64,000 nt of DNA from Niebla homalea (taxonomy: Eukaryota; Ascomycota; Lecanoromycetes; Lecanorales; Ramalinaceae). This document shows positions 49,396-63,560 of the stretch, in pieces (the stretch's first letter is position 1; each line of letters begins with the position of its first letter). The DNA lies in NCBI GenBank assembly GCA_019925105.1, contig JAHGAU010000018.1:124001-188000 (forward strand), read 5' to 3'. A program made the position numbers and the translations under genes. Under the pieces are notes generated by a model. The model saw only the letters and a program-made list of their open reading frames with translations, made no database searches and was not told the origin of the DNA.

Positions 49396-51833
49396 TAATA
49401 CGTAAATTAATTAATTTTTCTTAAAAATAAAAAATAAAATAATATATATATATTATAATAAATAATATAATTACTTAAAGTATAATTTTTCTATTTATTT
49501 ATTTATTTAAGTAAATCCTATTAAAGATTTTTTAAATATTATTAAAGTTTTTATTAATTAATAATAATTGCCGGTTTACTATAATATAATAAATAATTAA
49601 AAAAAATATTAATTTTTTTATTAAGGAAACTATTTAATAAAGTTAAATATTAATAATTAATTTAATATATCTTTTAAGTTTAATATTACGTATTATAATT
49701 TACGTTAAAATATTAATTCTTTAAATATAATTATTTTTATATACGGCTTTTAAGTAATTAGGTTTTATTAAGCTTTTAATAATAAATTAATAGATTCTTT
49801 TTATAAACGATTTTACTTTAATAAAAAATATAAACCTTAATAAAAAAACTATAGTTTATTATATATATAATAACTTAATACCCTTTTTTTATTATACTTT
49901 AAGTATACTGAAATTATTTATTAATAGGATTTTTTTAATTAAGAAAAGCGGATTTTTTATTTAAATAATTATAAAAAAATATTAATTATTTAATAAAAAA
50001 AAAAAGCGGAATTTCTTTTATTATTAAGGAAAAATAAACGGTTTTTCTTAAAATTTCTTTAAAAAATTTTTTTTTTAAATATTAAATACGTTTTTAAAGA
50101 AATTTAATATTTTTTATATAAATAATTTATAATTTCTATTTATTATACCGGAAAAAAAAAGTTAAATTTTTTATTATAATTATTATTTTTATCCTTTTAA
50201 TTTAAAAAATTAAAAAAATAAAAATTTTAAGAAATATTATTAATATATTATTCTTTTCTTATAATTAACCGTAACCTTTATTATTATTAATAATTTTTAT
50301 TAACTTTATAAAAAAATTATTTTATAAATATAATTATTAATTCCATTTTATTAATTATCCCGTTAATTATTTAATTAAAATCGGAAATTGATTTTTTTCT
50401 TTTTTAAATTAAAAAAATTCTATTAAATTAACTTTATTTAAAATTTTTATTAAATTTTAACGAAAGATTAAAAAAAAAAAAAAATTTTATTTTTTTATTT
50501 ATTAATTAAAACTTAACGAATTAAAATTATTATTTTTAATTTCCTTAAATAAATTATCGTATATAAAAGATTAATTAATACCGTTATAAACTTTAAAGAA
50601 ATTAATTTAATAATTAACTTTATCGTATTTAAATAAGTAATTAATATTATTATTAATAAATAAGAAACGTAAACGATTATTAATATAATTAATATTATAA
50701 AAATAATAATTAATTTTATTAATTTTATAAAAATAAGAAGTATAATTAATAATAAAAAAAAGTAATAATTCTTTTAAATTTTAATATTTAAACGGAAATT
50801 TCTTTTTTAATTTTAACTTTATTTTTAAGGAAGTAAATTCCGGGAAATAAAAAATAATAATTATTTAATAAAATATTAAATAATACTTTAAATCTTACGG
50901 AAATAAATTTATATTAAAGAAATAATAATTTTAATATAAAAAGCTTTAATAATCTTACTTTTAAAGTAATTTTTATTAAATTTATTATAAAAATTTAAAA
51001 AAAACCTATAGAATAAAAATAGAAATTTTTATAAAATTTAAATTAAAAATTTAAATTTTTTAAAAGCGTTATTAATTTAAATATTCTTTTATATAAATAA
51101 TTAATCGTAAATTAAAATACGTTAATAATTACTAGATTAATAATATAAAAAATAAAAAATATAATTATATATATAATATAGTAAGTTAGTTTTTATTTAA
51201 ATATTTTAATTGTAAATTTAAAAATTTTAATAAATATTAAATTAATAATTTAAAAATAAAAAAATATAATTATAAAAATAATAAAGTTAACTATAATAAA
51301 TATTAAATTATAAACGCTGAATTTAACGATATATATAATATTAAATATAATAATAAACCCGGTAAATTTATTAAACGGTAACGGTTTTTAGGTTTCCGAT
51401 TTTAATTTTTTTAACCGGATTTTAAAAAATTATATAATATAAGAAATATTATATTTATTAATAAAAAAACGTTATAAAAAGATATTTATACTTAATATTA
51501 TTAAGTAAAAAAATTATATTATTATTAAAAAATTAAAGTAATTTATAAAATGTTTTTTAATATTTTAAAATATTAATATTATTATAATAATTTAAAACAA
51601 TCTCGGAAAATAAAAAAACTACTTTTATTATATTAAAGATTAATTTTAAACGTATAATAATTTATTTATAAAAAAACTTTAAATTAACGGTTTTTTTAAC
51701 TTTAATATAATTAAATTATTAAAATTATTTAATAATTAATATTTATAAACGTTAAGAAGTTACTTAATATATATAATTAGTTTTTAAGTTTATTTTATAA
51801 ACGGGGATTATTAATAAATATATATAATATATT
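49396..51833. other. Unidentified RIP'd sequence
   Basis: The base pattern (CpG kept, CpA lost, many TAA/TTA) is like that of the RIP'd elements, so this was probably repeated or coding DNA. I could not match it to the LINEs or chromoviruses in the window or find terminal repeats. Confidence 0.4.
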
Positions 51834-54800
51834 TAATTAATTAATTTATTAATTTATATTACGGATTTCGCTAAATTAATTCCGGCGTTCCTTAATACTC
51901 GGTTATTTAACCTTATTAATAACCGTAAAAAACCCGATATCTATAACGTTAAGAATAAAAACCGGTATTTACCCAGCCTTTACTTACGTTTTAAGGGTTA
52001 AAAGTATTTACGGTTATTTAAAGAGTAAGAATTTATTTATATATTTTTTCCAAGAAAACCTATAATATTATAACTGAATTTACTTAAAAATTACTTTTAA
52101 ACCTATTACTTTTCCGTTACCCTACGGGTCTGTTTAATGTTAAAATTTTAAAATTCCGATTATACTATTAAATATCCTTATTAATATATATATATTATTA
52201 TTATTTTATTTATATAACTTTATTAATTAATATAATATCGCTTTTTATACCGCCCCGGTATTTATAGCCCCTTTAGCCCCTTATTAAATATAATTTTTCC
52301 GCCGTTATTTTTTACCTCCGGGTTAACGGCGAAGTTTCTTAATTAAATTTTTAACTATTTCCTTTATTTCCTTAATTAAGTTAAATTATAGTAATAAGCC
52401 CGTAATTATTATAAATCTAGCGGCCGCCTTAATACCCTTTTTATTAATAAGTATTTAATAATAGTTATTGGTTTTTACTTTTTTAATCAGTCCCGGTTTA
52501 AGTTCCTTAAATAATAAATAGGAAATTAATACGTATACGGCGTTTTACTTTTATTATCTATATTCGTAATTAACGTTAATCCGGTTACCGGCGTATATAA
52601 TAAAAAGGAAATAAATTAAACCGTTTTTATTTATTTAAAATTAAATTATTAACGCGTTATTACCTTTCCTTATAATCTTATAACGTTAAAGATAGTTATT
52701 AATAACCTCGTCGTTATTTAACGCTAGGTATTATTACTTTTAAAGGATCGATTTTTATATTTACGTTAACGTTTTATTTACCTTTTTATAATCTATAAGG
52801 TAATTACCGTTAATTTTACCTTTATGGCTTTTTTCTTTTCCGCCGCTTTTACTTTAAATAAGAATTTATATATTCTTACGTTAACTTTTTGAACGTAGAT
52901 TAGGTTAACCTTTTTTTTAACTTATTCTAATTTAATTTCCGTAGGGGAGGTAAATATTTTTTTTCTACGCTTTTTTATTTAAGGCCTTTTATAGTTCTGG
53001 CGAATACGTTTATTTCCTATTAACGTAATTAAGTTTATATTTTTTTAAACCTTATTTAAGCGATTATTTGATTTAAAGTTAACTTTATTAATAATATAAA
53101 GACTTCGGATTTTAATATTGGGACGGGAGTTACTTTATATATTTTATTTATTACTTTTAAGTATCGGTTTTAAACCTTTTATAATTACCGGATAGGCTTT
53201 TTCTTATATTTAAATATGCCTTTAAGTACGTATTAAATAACTACCGTATATATTATTATAAACTTTATAACCGCTTAATAAATCATTTTAACCTTTTATA
53301 AGGTAGTTTTTTACGTTAATGCCGTAAGGTAAATAAAGCCTTTCTCCTATAAAATTATCTTCTTTTAAATCTTTCTTATATAATCCTTTTAGTTTAATTT
53401 ATTATTAATTTATAAATTAAGTACCTTAATATTAACTTCCGGTTTTATTGTTATATTACTTAAGTTTATTATAATTATTATATTATATAACTTTAAGCTC
53501 CTTATTATATAGATAAATTTATATTTATACGGGGCGAACTAAGCCTTATATATCTTTATTTATTATAAATAGACTTTATAAGTTTATTTTAACTTTAAAT
53601 AATTTATATAAATAAATATATTATAAGTTAAAAGATAAATATTATTAATAAAGCTTTTTATTTAAACCTTTTATTTTAGCTTTATTAAGTCTTTAATAAA
53701 TAAGCTATTAAAGAATAAAAATAAAATTAAAAAAATAAATAACTTTTAAGGAATCCTTATTATTATAAGCTTTATCGTATTTATCTTTTATTTTAAATTA
53801 ATTAATATTATTTAATTATTTAAGAAACTTTTTATTTAATTTATAAGGAAAAGTAAAAAAAAAATTTTCCGTAAATTATATAATAACCTTTAATAATTTA
53901 CCTTATTAAACGCCTTTATAATATTTAAAAAAAGAAAATTTATAACGTATTTCTTCCTATAACCTTATACCGTATATACGTTATTAATTAAGCCTTTAAA
54001 AGCCGTTTTTATTAACCGTTTTCTTTTTATTTTTATTTATTAATTAAGGAATAACCTATATTCTTCTACGTAATTACTTAAAATCTTTATAATTATTATT
54101 TTTAAAGTTTTCCTTAACGTATAAAAAAATATTATAGGTTTATACGATTTTATTTTTAAATAATTTAATTTAATTAACTTCTTAAAGATAATTATCTTAA
54201 TTTCCTTAAATTTATAAGGGTAATATTTTATATTAAAGTAAACTTAAAATTAATAAGTAAAAACCTTTCTAAATAACGACGTTATTATAAATAAGAACCT
54301 ATTTAATATACCGTTGGATCCGGAAGCCTTATCCTTTTTCGGTTTATTAATCGTTTTAATTATTATCTTTTAAGTTATTATTTTACTTATTATTATTAAT
54401 TTAAAATATACCGTACCGTTAATATCTATTAAATTAACTTCTAATAACGGGGGAAAGAACGCCCCTTTAAAAGCCTTAATTTTGCCGTTAAAGGTATTTA
54501 TTATTATACCGTTTAGTCTTTTTAAGGGTAAAAACTTAGAAATAAATTTAAGTTTCCCACTTTATTTTTTACTATATTTTATTAGTTTTTAAATATTATA
54601 AAAGAAACCGCTAAGTTATATATTATAACCCGGAAGTATATTTATTTAACCTTTTAAATGATTTTTCTTTTTCCTTTTAAGCTTTTTTTAACCACTAAAA
54701 CGTTTCTTAATTCCTATATTTAATAGTTTATTTTATAAGTACTTTTATTTTTATAATCGTTTTTATATATTTTTTATTTTAATAGGTTTTAACTTTTTAA

Positions 54801-57598
54801 AACGGCTTTATTATTAAGATTATAATATTAATTATTTTATTTAAAATTTTTATTACCCGCTTTATAAAACGGTTAATTTATTCTTTATTATTAAGCCGGG
54901 GAGTTCTATTAATTAAAATATTATTTTTATTATTCTTATAATTATTTTAATTTCCTTAACCGTTTTCTATATTTATTTAAACGGTAAAGGCAGAGTTATA
55001 TTAACGGATCAGTTTAAGGTTATTTATATCGGGACGTAATTTAAACCGTATTTTAGGTCCTTTCGGGGTCCGTATATTATAATTAAGTTAATAATATTTT
55101 CCGAATTAAATATTAAGTTAATCGTAATCTTAAGTTTATAGCTTTTTTATATAATAGCCCCTTTTAACGTTAATAATATAAAATTAAATTATATAATAAT
55201 TATTAATAGCTCTTTAAATTTAATATAATTAATTATATAACCATCTTCGTTTTATTAAATATAATAAAAATTAAAGTCCTTTATTAAAAGGTATTTATTA
55301 AGTACGGTTATAATATCCTTAAATAATAAGATTATAAAAGGTTTCTTTTTATTGGTTAATAGCGGATTATACGTATTATAAATATTTAAATTACCCTTAA
55401 TATCCTTTTCTTATACGATCCGGAATATATATAGGTTCCCTTTATAATAAATAATATTTTAATTATTTATATTTAACTTTTTATTAATAAAAAAGTATAT
55501 CCGTATTATTTTATTACTTTTAAAGGTTAAGTAAAAACCATCTTTTAAGTTAATTAAAGAATAAATATACGGATTATATAACGGTTCTTATATCGCTATA
55601 ACGTTAATATCCTTTATTTCTTTAAATTTAATTATCGGTATTATAACTTTAATTATTTCCTTATATACGTTATATTATATTATCTTTAAAAGTATAAATA
55701 TATTAAATATTAATATCCGTTAAGTTCTTTTTATTAATTTTTATATATATAAATGGTTTCTTTTTAAGGTTAAACGTTATTTATCTTAATTTTTTTACTA
55801 TAATAATAATCCCGGTCGGACGGTCGGCTTTAAAGGTTAATATCGTTATAAATTTTTTCTTTTTTATATTATTAATTATTATACTTTATCCTTTTCCGTT
55901 TAATAAACTTTATTTATATTTTAAGACCGTTTTTAATTATTTTGCCGGTTTAGGTTTATATAAATTATAACGTTAAACCTTAACCGCTATCCTAATCTTT
56001 TTATATTAAGTTTCCTTTACTTTTACTGCGTACCGTAAATCTTATATTAAGTAATTATTATTATTATACGCCGCGTATTTTAACGCGTTCTTTATTAAGT
56101 TTTTTATTATTAAATTAATATATTTATACGTATTATATTTTTTAATATATACCGTATACTTTATATTATTAAGGTACTTTATAATAATATATTTATAACC
56201 TTAATATTTAAAATATTAATAGATATCCGCTATTTAATCTTAAGGTTTTATTAATTTAAGGGACCTATTTTTTATTACCTTTTTATTAAGGATATCGTCG
56301 TATATCCTTATTAACGTTATATTTAGGATAACCGTAAAGCATCTCTTTATATAATTAAAGGCGTTTAATTTCTTTATTATAAAAGGGAGATTATAATTAA
56401 TAATCTTTAATTTAAAATAAAGGACCATATTCTCCTTTTTTATCCGTTTTAAGATAACTTCCCTTTTCTCCCCCGTAAACCTTATTAACTATATCCTATT
56501 TACCGTAATAATAAAGGATTACTTTAATATCTTTATTATCTTATACCCCCTTTTACCGGCTTATCCCTTTAACTTTTTAAGCCCTTTTTTCATTTTTAAT
56601 AAGGCTATATCGAGGAGGATATCCCCGTTCTATAGTTTATATACCGTAATAATTTATTTTATTAATAACTTTCCCGTAACCTTAAACGCCTTTATTAATT
56701 ATAACGGGTTTACTTTTATTATTATATTCCTTTTTTTTTCGTTTAATAATCGTATAATTATTATTTTCGTTTTCTTTAATGCCGTTATTTTTTTTTCCGC
56801 CTTTACCTCCTTTATTATTAACGTTAATATTACCTTTACGGCTTTCATTATTTAATTTATCCCCGCTCCCTTTTTTAAAGCCTCCCTTATTATTTTTTTA
56901 TTTTATATATATCCTTTCTGTTTTTTTTCGTTTCCGTCCGCCGGCGCTTTTATTACCGCCTTTTAAACTTTATATAACCTTTTTAACTCCCTTAAACTTC
57001 TTTTTATATTTACGTAAAAGTTTCTTATTCCTTATAGCTTAATTTATAATATCGGTTAAGTTTTTAACGTAATATCCTTTTATATAATTATAAAAAGGTT
57101 TTTTAACGCCCTTATTATCTCCTCCTTTTTTATTTTTCCCCTATATATTTAATAATTACCTTTTTTTATAACCTATTTTTATCCACTTGGTATTTCCCTA
57201 TTTTTACCCAGCGTTCACTTAGTTTATATATATTTAATAAGGCTTTTTATGCCTCCGTTTATTTTTTATCCGTCCCTATATACCGTCTTCGTTCCCTCCG
57301 CTTTTTATTTATTACCCTTTATAATAATACCTTTACGCGTTATACGTATCCCTTTATATATATCTTATTAACTATAAATTCCCTATTTAATTTAAGGCCT
57401 TCCTATCTTTTATTTATTGCGTTATTTATACGATTTATCACCGTTCTTATTAACTTAAGCTACTTGCCCTTCCTCCCCCTTTATTTTTATTATTATTCCG
57501 CTTCCGTTTATCGCATTTAAGGTACTATCCTTATTATTACTTAAGCTATGTACGCGTGCATCGTTTCTGACCTCTGGGGTCCCGTTGTTCGTCGCCAT
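51834..57598 (-). mobile_element. L1 copy C: full-length Tad1-like LINE, RIP-inactivated
   Basis: A 5.76-kb LINE on the minus strand, collinear with copy B from start (ATGGCGACGAACAACG at 57598) to end (decayed tail at 51834-51860). RT landmarks on the minus strand are DKASGSNGILNRFL (near 54320, KAPGPDGI motif), IRIP*KLFIFLILFLFF (near 53750) and SFINNIYLLT (near 53640, the VDD box). It is diverged from B and belongs to another subfamily. The fragment at 48424 is its closest relative, and copy E shares its endonuclease and 3' regions. A plus-strand open frame at 56779-57042 and a minus-strand one at 56240-56428 fall inside it and are not separate genes. Confidence 0.88.
57455..57598 (-). pseudogene. 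L1-C ORF1 N-terminus, still open
   Basis: The start at 57598 reads MATNNGTPEVRNDARVHSLS and stays open for 47 codons (to 57455), ending in GEEGQVA. The family comparison with copies A and B places the start at this Met, although an open frame continues upstream to 57661 through unrelated flanking DNA. The beginning retains CpA/TpG (GATGCACGCGTACATAGC) and is not RIP'd. Confidence 0.7.
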
Positions 57599-58413
57599 CA
57601 TTTCTTTCAAGGTTTTTATATATTTAAACGAAATCGCGGTCCATATAATATATTTAAACATAAAATAATTTAAATTTCAAACTTTAAAAAAAGGGTTTAT
57701 TATTTTAATTAAAAAAAAATATATAGGAATTTATTAATAGATTAAAGACTTATAAAAAAATATTTTATTAAGTATTAATAAATTAAATATAAATCTTTTA
57801 TAAAAAATAAAATAAATATACGTAAAAGCGAAATATTATTAAAAAAACGAAAAGTAAAAATTAATCTATAAATTTTTAATTAAAACGCTTTAAAAAATTT
57901 ATTTAATTAATAATCAATAATCGTTTTTATAAAGTTTATCTACCGATATATAACGTTATTTAATACTTTCCTTCGTAATTTATTCTATAAATTCCTTTTT
58001 ATATAAATTACGTTTTTATAATATTATAAATTCTAATTTATTTATATAATTAAAAATTTATTAATAATTATAATTAATTATTTTATCCGTAAAACGCCCG
58101 GTAAAATTAATAAAAGTAATTCAATAAATCGTAAAGTAAAAAAAAACTACTAACTTTAGAATAACCTTTAATATTTACCGTTAAAAACGTTTAATTAAAT
58201 TAAAGGCTATTTAATTAATAATATTCTAACTTAAAGTATAATAAAAAAGGATATAAAAATCGGAAATATTTTTATTATAATATAAAATAATTATATAATT
58301 ATAACTTTTTAATATTAATAACGTATAAACCGTTAATAATCTTTACGGTACTTATTATAATACCGTTTATAAAAAAAATGTTATATTAAAACGGATAATA
58401 ATTTAAATTTATA
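57599..58413. other. RIP'd/AT-rich spacer between copy C and G2
   Basis: No recognisable element. The flank of G2 ends TTTATA before the LTR. Its target duplication cannot be verified because the other end of G2 is outside the window. Confidence 0.45.
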
Positions 58414-58759
58414 TATTAGCAGTTAGCGTTATCTCTGCGCCGGCGCTATAATAATGCGTTATACTGTTGCGTTAAGGTAAGCCGTTAAACCTTAATAAAG
58501 GGCCTTAATAAAGGGCCTTAACAACGGCCTTAATATACGTTATTCATAAGCCGTAGCTTAATAAGCGTAAAGCGGGGTAGTTATTATTTTTACCTTAAGT
58601 AAAAACTATATTTTAATTCTTTTTAAATTCTTTAAGAATTAATCTTATTATTAATTTACTTATTAAAGTAATATTTAAGTATCTAAACCGTAACGTTACA
58701 TTTTTTATATTTACCTTTATTAATCCCGCCGGCGTACCGTTAACGGAGTTAATTTAATA
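58414..58759 (+). repeat. G2 5' LTR (346 bp)
   Basis: TATTAGCAGTTAGCG...GGAGTTAATTTAATA, from TGTTAG...CTAACA. It is 13 bases shorter than the G1 LTRs and has fewer AAGGGCCTTAATA-type internal repeats (58490-58530). Confidence 0.9.
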
Positions 58760-58799
58760 TTTTAATTCTTCTTTTTTATTAAAAAGAAAGCCCGATATT

Positions 58800-61700
58800 A
58801 CCGTTATAATAAATACTTAATTAATTTAATAAACCTTAAAATAAAAAGGTAATATTCGCTTTTTAATTAAGAACTTTTTTATTATAATTCAATAAATTAA
58901 AATAACGGAATACCGCTATAATATTATAATTCAAAGTTAATCGGCTTAAGGCTAAAAATTGTACTTATTAAAAGTATATATTTAGCCGTATTAACGCGTA
59001 ATATAAGGGTTTATATTTCGGGACTTTCTTTTATATTAACCTTATTATTAAGCTTTATATTAACGGTATATTATTAACGGTTTTTATTTTACCTTATAAA
59101 GGTAAATCTTTTCGTCCGGAAAGGCTTAAGTTATATTAAAATAATTTTAAAAATAAATATTAAATATAGTTTATTAACTTAAAAAGATAATTTATATTTT
59201 ATCTTAAATATTTCCTTATTAAAAGAAAAAAAAAATTATTTAAGGTTTATTTTTTATAAAATGTTTAACTTACCGGATAAAAAAATTAATAAAATAAGTT
59301 ATTAAAAGTTTAAAAATAAGCTTTTAAACTTAATAATTAATCCAGAAAACCAATAGCTTTCTTATTATAAACGGTTTAAGGATATTATATAACGCTTTAA
59401 TTAAAAAGTAACGTAATTCTATAATACTTTAAAGATTTTAAAAGAAAACTTATTATTATTATTAAATAAATTTTATACTTATATATTCTTTATAAAGCTT
59501 TTATCGGAGCTTAAAATTAAAATCCTTATAATTAATAAGGTATTAAGAATCCGGAATAATATTATAATAATAATAATTATATAAGAAAATAACTTAAAGC
59601 GTATTATAAATGGTAATTAAAAAATTAATAAGGGTAAATCCCTTAAAAATAAGGTATTTAAACTTAATTTTAACGGCTTAAAGTTAACGTATATTTTTAT
59701 TAAAATCAATTCTTACGGTTAAAAGTATAAGGTTATACTTAAAAAATTTAATTTTACCTTTAAAATAAATAAGAACATCGAATATTATATATATTACGGA
59801 AAAGGCTATTATATATTTAATTATTTTATTATCTTATAAAATAAGGTTTTAATAATAAGCGTAAAATCTTATAAAAAAATAACGTATTAAAAAATAATAA
59901 AGCTTTAATAACGATTTAAGGTCCGAATTAATAAAGAAATAATTAAAGGTATATCCGGCTTTTATTTATAAGGCTTAAATAAGTTTTTAAGATAATCCTT
60001 AATTATTAAGTATATTAATTAATATTAAAGCTTAAATAAATTTAATTTCATAAATATATATAGTTTAATAAAACTTATAGTTAACTGCCGCCGTTTTACC
60101 GTAAGCGGTTTTTCTTAATAATAAGTAGATCTTTTATTATAACGTTTATTAATTATAATATTATTTAATTAATAATTAAAAATAATAAAAGCAATATAAA
60201 ATATTCTTTTATATTATTAATTAAGAAGGTCCAAACATAATCCTTAATTTATTAAGCTTATACGCTTTATAAATAACGATTAATTTAACGGCGAATAAAT
60301 AACGCTTTAAGGTTAATTTTTATAAATTATAAATTAATAACCTTTATAATTTTAATTAAAATTTAACGGAGATTAATAAGGTCTTTATAATTATTTACGT
60401 AAACGTAATAACGGAACGCTTAAAAATATTATAAATCTTTTAGGGCAATTTAATATATATAATACTATAAAAAACTTTATTAGCCGGAGCGTCTTAAGGG
60501 AGTTAAACGAATATATAAATATTTTTTTTAATAATATAATTAATACCTTATTTAAATTAAAATAAAAGGATAATATTATTAACTTAAATAATAAAAACCT
60601 ATTATATAGTCCTTTATATAACCTATTTTAAATAAAGTTAACGGAGCTTTAAAGGTATTTTAAGGATATTATAACGTAGGGTTAAACTTATTATTTAACG
60701 TTATCCGTAAGCCCTTTAATCCTTTTTATACTTAAAAAAAATAATAACCTTTATATTTATATTAATTATTATAAATTAAATATAGTTATAATTAAAAATC
60801 GATACTTATTATTTTTAATTATTGAAATATTTAACTGATTAAATAACTTTAAATAATTTATTAAGTTAAACCTTAAGGATATTTATTATCGGTTACGGAT
60901 TAAGGCCGGTAATAAGTAAAAGACGGTATTCCGTATATATTATGGTTACTTTAAGTATTTCATTATATTATTTAGGTTAATTAATATTTTAATAACCTTT
61001 TAAGCTTATATTACCGTACCCTTATTGGTTTTATTAATATAACTTATATAATTTATTTAAATAATGTTTTAATATTTAATAAGAATCCTGCGGATTATTA
61101 ACGTTATATTCAACAAATTTTTAAGTGACTTTATTAATTTTAACTTTACGTTAATCTTAAAAAATATTAATTTAATATTACTTAAGTAAAGCTCTTAGGA
61201 TTTTTCGTTATTATTAAAGGGATTTAAATAGATTAAAAGCGTATTTAAATAATTAAAGACTAACCTACCCTAAAAACTTATCAGGAAATATAAGTCTTTT
61301 TAAGCTTTATAAATTTTTATCGTTATTTTATTTATAAATATTTAAGGATAATTAAGCCTTTAATTAATTTACTTAAGGATAATATAGAAGGGAAAAAGGC
61401 TAACCTATTAAAGTGGAATAATACGGTAAATACGGCGTTTTGCCGGCTCCGCGAAATATTTATTAACGCGTTATTATTCCGTTATTTTAACTTATAACGG
61501 GGGGTATAAGTAAACATTAATATATCCAATTTTATTATTATAAATATCTTATTTAATAGTTTAAGGAGGGTTATTAATGTTTAATTATATATTAATTCAG
61601 AAAAATAACCTTTATTAAATAACATTATAAAATGTATAATTAAAAGTTTTTTATTATCGTTATAGCGTTTAAATATAACGGTATTATTTAAAAAAAGCTT

Positions 61701-63560
61701 TAAAGTAATTTAAATATAAACGGATTATAATAACCTTTAAGGATTTATAAAGTAACCAGCGTTAAGCCCGCGTTAAATTAAATAAGCCTTGAAACTTATT
61801 AATTATAACTTTAAAGTATTTTATCGTTAAAATAAAATAAACTTTATTAATCCCTTATTAAAACGTTTAAACTATAAAGGAATCTTACCTTTTAATATTA
61901 GTTTATTACTTACCTTATAGAATAAATTCATACTTTAATCCGATAAATCGGCAGAACGCCGGCAGACGGCGGTTATTAATTATTAATTATTATTTACTTT
62001 AAAAAGTATTTAAATTATTATTCTATAAAAAAAGATTCGATAATTACTTAAAAGGTTTTATAAGGAATCTAAACCGATTAAGTTACTTATTAAGGATCTA
62101 TAAATTAACGATACGTTTATATATAAAATTAAAGACGATAACGTAATATTAACGTATTCTTATTAAGGTTATAATAATACTTAAAAACTTAATCCGAATA
62201 ACCTTATTATTTATAAGGGCTATATATATATCCTTTACGATAAAGCGATTAAAAAAATTAATTAATAAGTATTATAATAACTTATTAACGGGCTACTTTA
62301 AAGCTGAAAAAACGTATAAGGTCTTAGTCTATAAATATTATTAAAATGGCTTAAAGACTTAAGTTAATAATTATATTAAAATATATAACACTTATTAAAA
62401 GATTAAAATATTACGTTATTACCTTTATAATAAGCTTATTCTATTCCTTTAACCGGCCGTACCTTAAAAAGAGTTTAATATAAACTTTATTATTAATATA
62501 CCCGTAAAGAAGGTTAAAAATAATATTTATAATTTAATTTTAATAATTATAAATAAGTATATAAAAATATATAAATACCTCCCCGTTATAAAATAAATTA
62601 ATATTACTATATTAAGAAATTTCTTCTTTAAAGAAATTATATTATAATATAATACGCTAATTAAAATCGTAATTAATTAAAAATCTTTATTTATTAATAA
62701 ATTTTAAAGTTTAATATATTAATACGTAAAAATAAAGCGTAAGTTAAATACCGCTTTTTATTTATAAACGGATAATTAAATAAAGCGTTAAAATTAAGGC
62801 TTTAAAAAATATTTAAAGACCTTTATTAATTCCGAATAAACAAATTAAATAAAACTATCATTTTTAGTTAAATTTACTTATATAAATTCGGAATACTTAA
62901 CTTTAAGCTATAATCCCTTTATAATAATATATAATTATAATCTAAATATTTATTTTAAACTTAAGGATAAACTTATAAAAAAAGAAATACCTATAATAAA
63001 AGATAAGGTTAAAATATTATATAAAATACGATTAATATTAACGGATTAATAACGTTATATTATTAATTTAACTTAAAAGATAAATAATAAGAAATATAAG
63101 TTAAAGTTATATAACGTCAATAATTTAATAATATTAAATATTAAAAATCTTAAGTTAAAATAATTAAGTAAAAAACTTACGCCCCGATTTATAGGACCTT
63201 TTAAAATTAATAATAAAATTAAAATATAAGTATACCGCTTATTTCTCTTTATTACCTACTAAATTTATCTTATTATTTATATTTTTCTTTTAAAGTTTTA
63301 TTATATTTACGCCGGCGATTAAACGGTAAAGGTTATAATATAAATATTTAAATTAATTAATAACGAAAAGGAATAAATAATTAAAGAAATTATTAATAAA
63401 ATTAAAAGTAAAAAAAACGTTTAATATTAAGTTAAATAAGTTATTTAAGGCTTTAAATATAATTAATAAATATTAAAAGCGGACTTAAAATACTCTTAAG
63501 AATTATAAGAATAATATAACGAAATAATACGGAATAAAAAAAGACGTAAATAAAGTTATA
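58800..63560 (+). pseudogene. G2 gag-pol remnant with chromodomain
   Basis: Gag ends with a CCHC knuckle in which every ligand has become Tyr (YYIYYGKGYYIFNY, 59783-59824). Reverse transcriptase is readable: KNRYLLFLIIEIFN (from KNRYPLPLIDELLD), LKDIYYRLRIKAGNK and YFKYFIILFRLINILITF. Integrase shows GYFKAEKTYKVL, INFIINIPVKKVKNNIYN (first catalytic Asp now Asn) and FKEIILQYNTLIKIVIN. The C-terminus (63360-63520) reads IIKEIINKIKSKKNV*Y*VK and then *ILKADLKYS*EL*E*YN, the RIP'd form of a chromodomain (VEEILDKR...YLVKW...WIPAEDL..AQELLEEYN). That domain can bind methylated H3K9 in heterochromatin. The protease was not placed. Confidence 0.82.

Noticed and set aside
49396..51833. Mitochondrial or Copia-like sequence
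   Set aside because: Composition alone suggested it. No conserved motif or RT signature could be read in any frame.
48424..52152. A separate SINE family ending in the L1 tail
   Set aside because: 48424-48745 and 51834-52150 first seemed to share a 5' limit, but the second continues collinearly into full-length LINE copy C, so the first is just a 5'-truncated L1.
56240..57042. Two short open frames inside copy C
   Set aside because: Both lie within the LINE ORF1 region in non-matching frames, with low-complexity composition.
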